Shown: one piece after another, positions 5,038-6,118 of the stretch | How the letters are laid out: every line of letters begins with the position of its first letter | How positions within the stretch are numbered: position 1 is the first letter of the stretch | Source: Desulfomicrobiaceae bacterium | GTDB lineage: Bacteria; Desulfobacterota; Desulfovibrionia; Desulfovibrionales; Desulfomicrobiaceae | NCBI GenBank assembly: GCA_003530935.1 | Contig: DPEO01000051.1 | Span: 1 to 6,118, forward strand | Direction of reading: 5' to 3' | DNA: 6,118 nucleotides | Notes under the pieces: generated by a model | The model's input: the letters and a program-made list of their open reading frames with translations, nothing else | The model's database searches: none | Told to the model about the DNA's origin: nothing | Translations under genes and position numbers: made by a program

Positions 5038-6118
5038 TCACTGCTGCGCAATGATTCCCTTTTCCGCCTGGGCCTGAATGGCGGTAATGGCCACGGTATT
5101 GACGATATCCGGCACCAGACAGCCGCGGGAGAGATCATTGACCGGCTTTTTGAGGCCCTGAAGCACCGGGCCGATGGCCACGGCGTTGGCCGCCCGCTGC
5201 ACGGCCTTGTAGGTATTGTTGCCGGTATTGAGGTCCGGGAAGATGAACACCGTGGCCCGTCCAGCCACCGGACTGTCGGGGAGCTTCTTTTGCGCCACTT
5301 CCGGATCGATGGCCGCATCGTACTGGATGGGGCCTTCGATGAGCAGCTCCGGCGCCCGCTCGCGAGCGATGCGCGTGGCCTCGATGACCAGGTCCACGTC
5401 GCTGCCCGCCCCTGAGTCTCCGGTGGAATACGACAACATGGCCACCCGCGGCTCGATGCCGAACACCCGGGCAGTCTCGGCGGAGTTGATGGCGATCTCC
5501 GCCAATTGCTGCGGATTGGGATTGGGGTTCACGGCGCAGTCGCCGAATACCAATACCCGGTCCTTGAGACACATGAAAAACACACTGGATACAATGGAAA
5601 TACCGGGCTTGGTCTTGATGATCTGCAACGCCGGCCGAATGGTGTGCGCCGTGGTATTGATGGCGCCTGAGACCATACCATCGGCCTTGCCCAAATACAC
5701 CATCATGGTGCCGTAGTACGTGGGATCGAGCATACAGTCCCGCGCCAGCTCCCGCGACATCCCTTTACTTTTGCGGAGTTCATGGAATGTTTCGATGTAT
5801 TCTTCCAGATCCGGACTCTTGGATGGATCGATGAGCTGTACGGATTCCAGATTGAGCCCCATCTGGGAGATCTTGGACTGAATGGTAGGAATATCACCCA
5901 AAATAGTCAGGTCCACGACACCACGCCGCACCAAGATATCCGCAGCCCGCAAAATACGCTCGTCGGATCCTTCCGGAAGGACGATGTGCTGGCGGAGTGC
6001 TTTGGCCTTCTCTATGAGGCTATACTCGAACATTTGCTGCTTCACCTTGGTGGATTTGCGGGTGTTGCGGCGCGAGCGCCTCTCCACCCTCTCCCCTTTT
6101 TCCTCCAAGACCCCGAGA
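5038..6118 (-). CDS. pta: Phosphate acetyltransferase (partial, 5' end beyond window)
   Basis: Catalyses acetyl-CoA + phosphate to acetyl phosphate + CoA, feeding AckA. The catalytic PTA domain is complete. Numbering from the internal Met at 6033: MFEYSLIEKAKAL at 1-13, LPEGSDER at 19-26, DGMVSGA at 118-124, GDCAVNPNPNP at 164-174, SYSTGDSGAGSDVD at 201-214, PDLNTGNNTYKAVQR at 266-280 and GPVLQGLKKPVNDLSRGC at 288-305. These cover the CoA and phosphate sites of the family. The frame stays open to the window edge, through a basic linker (RRSRRNTRKSTKVK) ahead of MFEY. That resembles the junction in long Pta proteins of about 700 aa, which carry BioD-like and DRTGG domains before the catalytic part, so I call it partial. 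Alternatively ATG 6033, with an AAGGTG 9 nt upstream, would give a short 331-aa enzyme. It is upstream of ackA with the same orientation, the reverse of the E. coli order. Confidence 0.95.
   Translation of the reverse strand, partial: LGVLEEKGERVERRSRRNTRKSTKVKQQMFEYSLIEKAKALRQHIVLPEGSDERILRAADILVRRGVVDLTILGDIPTIQSKISQMGLNLESVQLIDPSKSPDLEEYIETFHELRKSKGMSRELARDCMLDPTYYGTMMVYLGKADGMVSGAINTTAHTIRPALQIIKTKPGISIVSSVFFMCLKDRVLVFGDCAVNPNPNPQQLAEIAINSAETARVFGIEPRVAMLSYSTGDSGAGSDVDLVIEATRIARERAPELLIEGPIQYDAAIDPEVAQKKLPDSPVAGRATVFIFPDLNTGNNTYKAVQRAANAVAIGPVLQGLKKPVNDLSRGCLVPDIVNTVAITAIQAQAEKGIIAQQ

Overview
The window is ordinary, densely packed bacterial chromosome from a GC-rich organism. Third codon positions are strongly G/C-biased, most of all in the first 3.4 kb. 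A pta-ackA pair transcribed in that order and a PurQ of the longer type suggest an anaerobic, sulfate-reducer-like deltaproteobacterium (Desulfovibrionales or a relative). That assignment is inferred from gene content and remembered family resemblance, not from a marker gene.

Left half, plus strand, about 95-3531: four closely spaced genes and a tRNA. (1) A stand-alone HyuA-like hydantoinase/oxoprolinase-family protein of 551 aa, with a helix-rich, winged-helix-like segment inserted in its C-terminal half. (2) A small uncharacterised protein of 115 aa whose start sits directly on the stop of gene 1. It carries a duplicated VVHAW motif with a faint transglutaminase-like H...D pattern. (3) purQ, the glutaminase subunit of FGAM synthase, 269 aa, with an intact Cys-His-Glu triad. 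(4) tadA, the tRNA adenosine-34 deaminase. The last 26 nt of tadA, including its stop codon, lie inside a complete tRNA-Ser(CGA) gene with encoded CCA. Spacings of 2, 27 and 20 nt suggest one transcription unit.

Centre, 3532-3745: a non-coding gap of 214 nt between convergent units. It starts with a T6 run directly after the tRNA and holds an unusual density of inverted repeats. They probably act in termination of the two converging transcripts; a structured RNA is possible but unproven.

Right half, minus strand, 6118-3746: the 3' part of pta (phosphate acetyltransferase; reading frame open to the window edge) followed by ackA (acetate kinase). They are separated by 83 nt that contain a strong stem-loop oriented with transcription and an excellent ackA ribosome binding site. 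Together the two enzymes convert acetyl-CoA to acetate with formation of ATP. I see no mobile element, CRISPR array, integrase or phage gene, and no clear novel multi-gene system. The points most worth a second look are the tadA/tRNA overlap, the hairpin cluster, the HyuA insertion and the small unknown protein.
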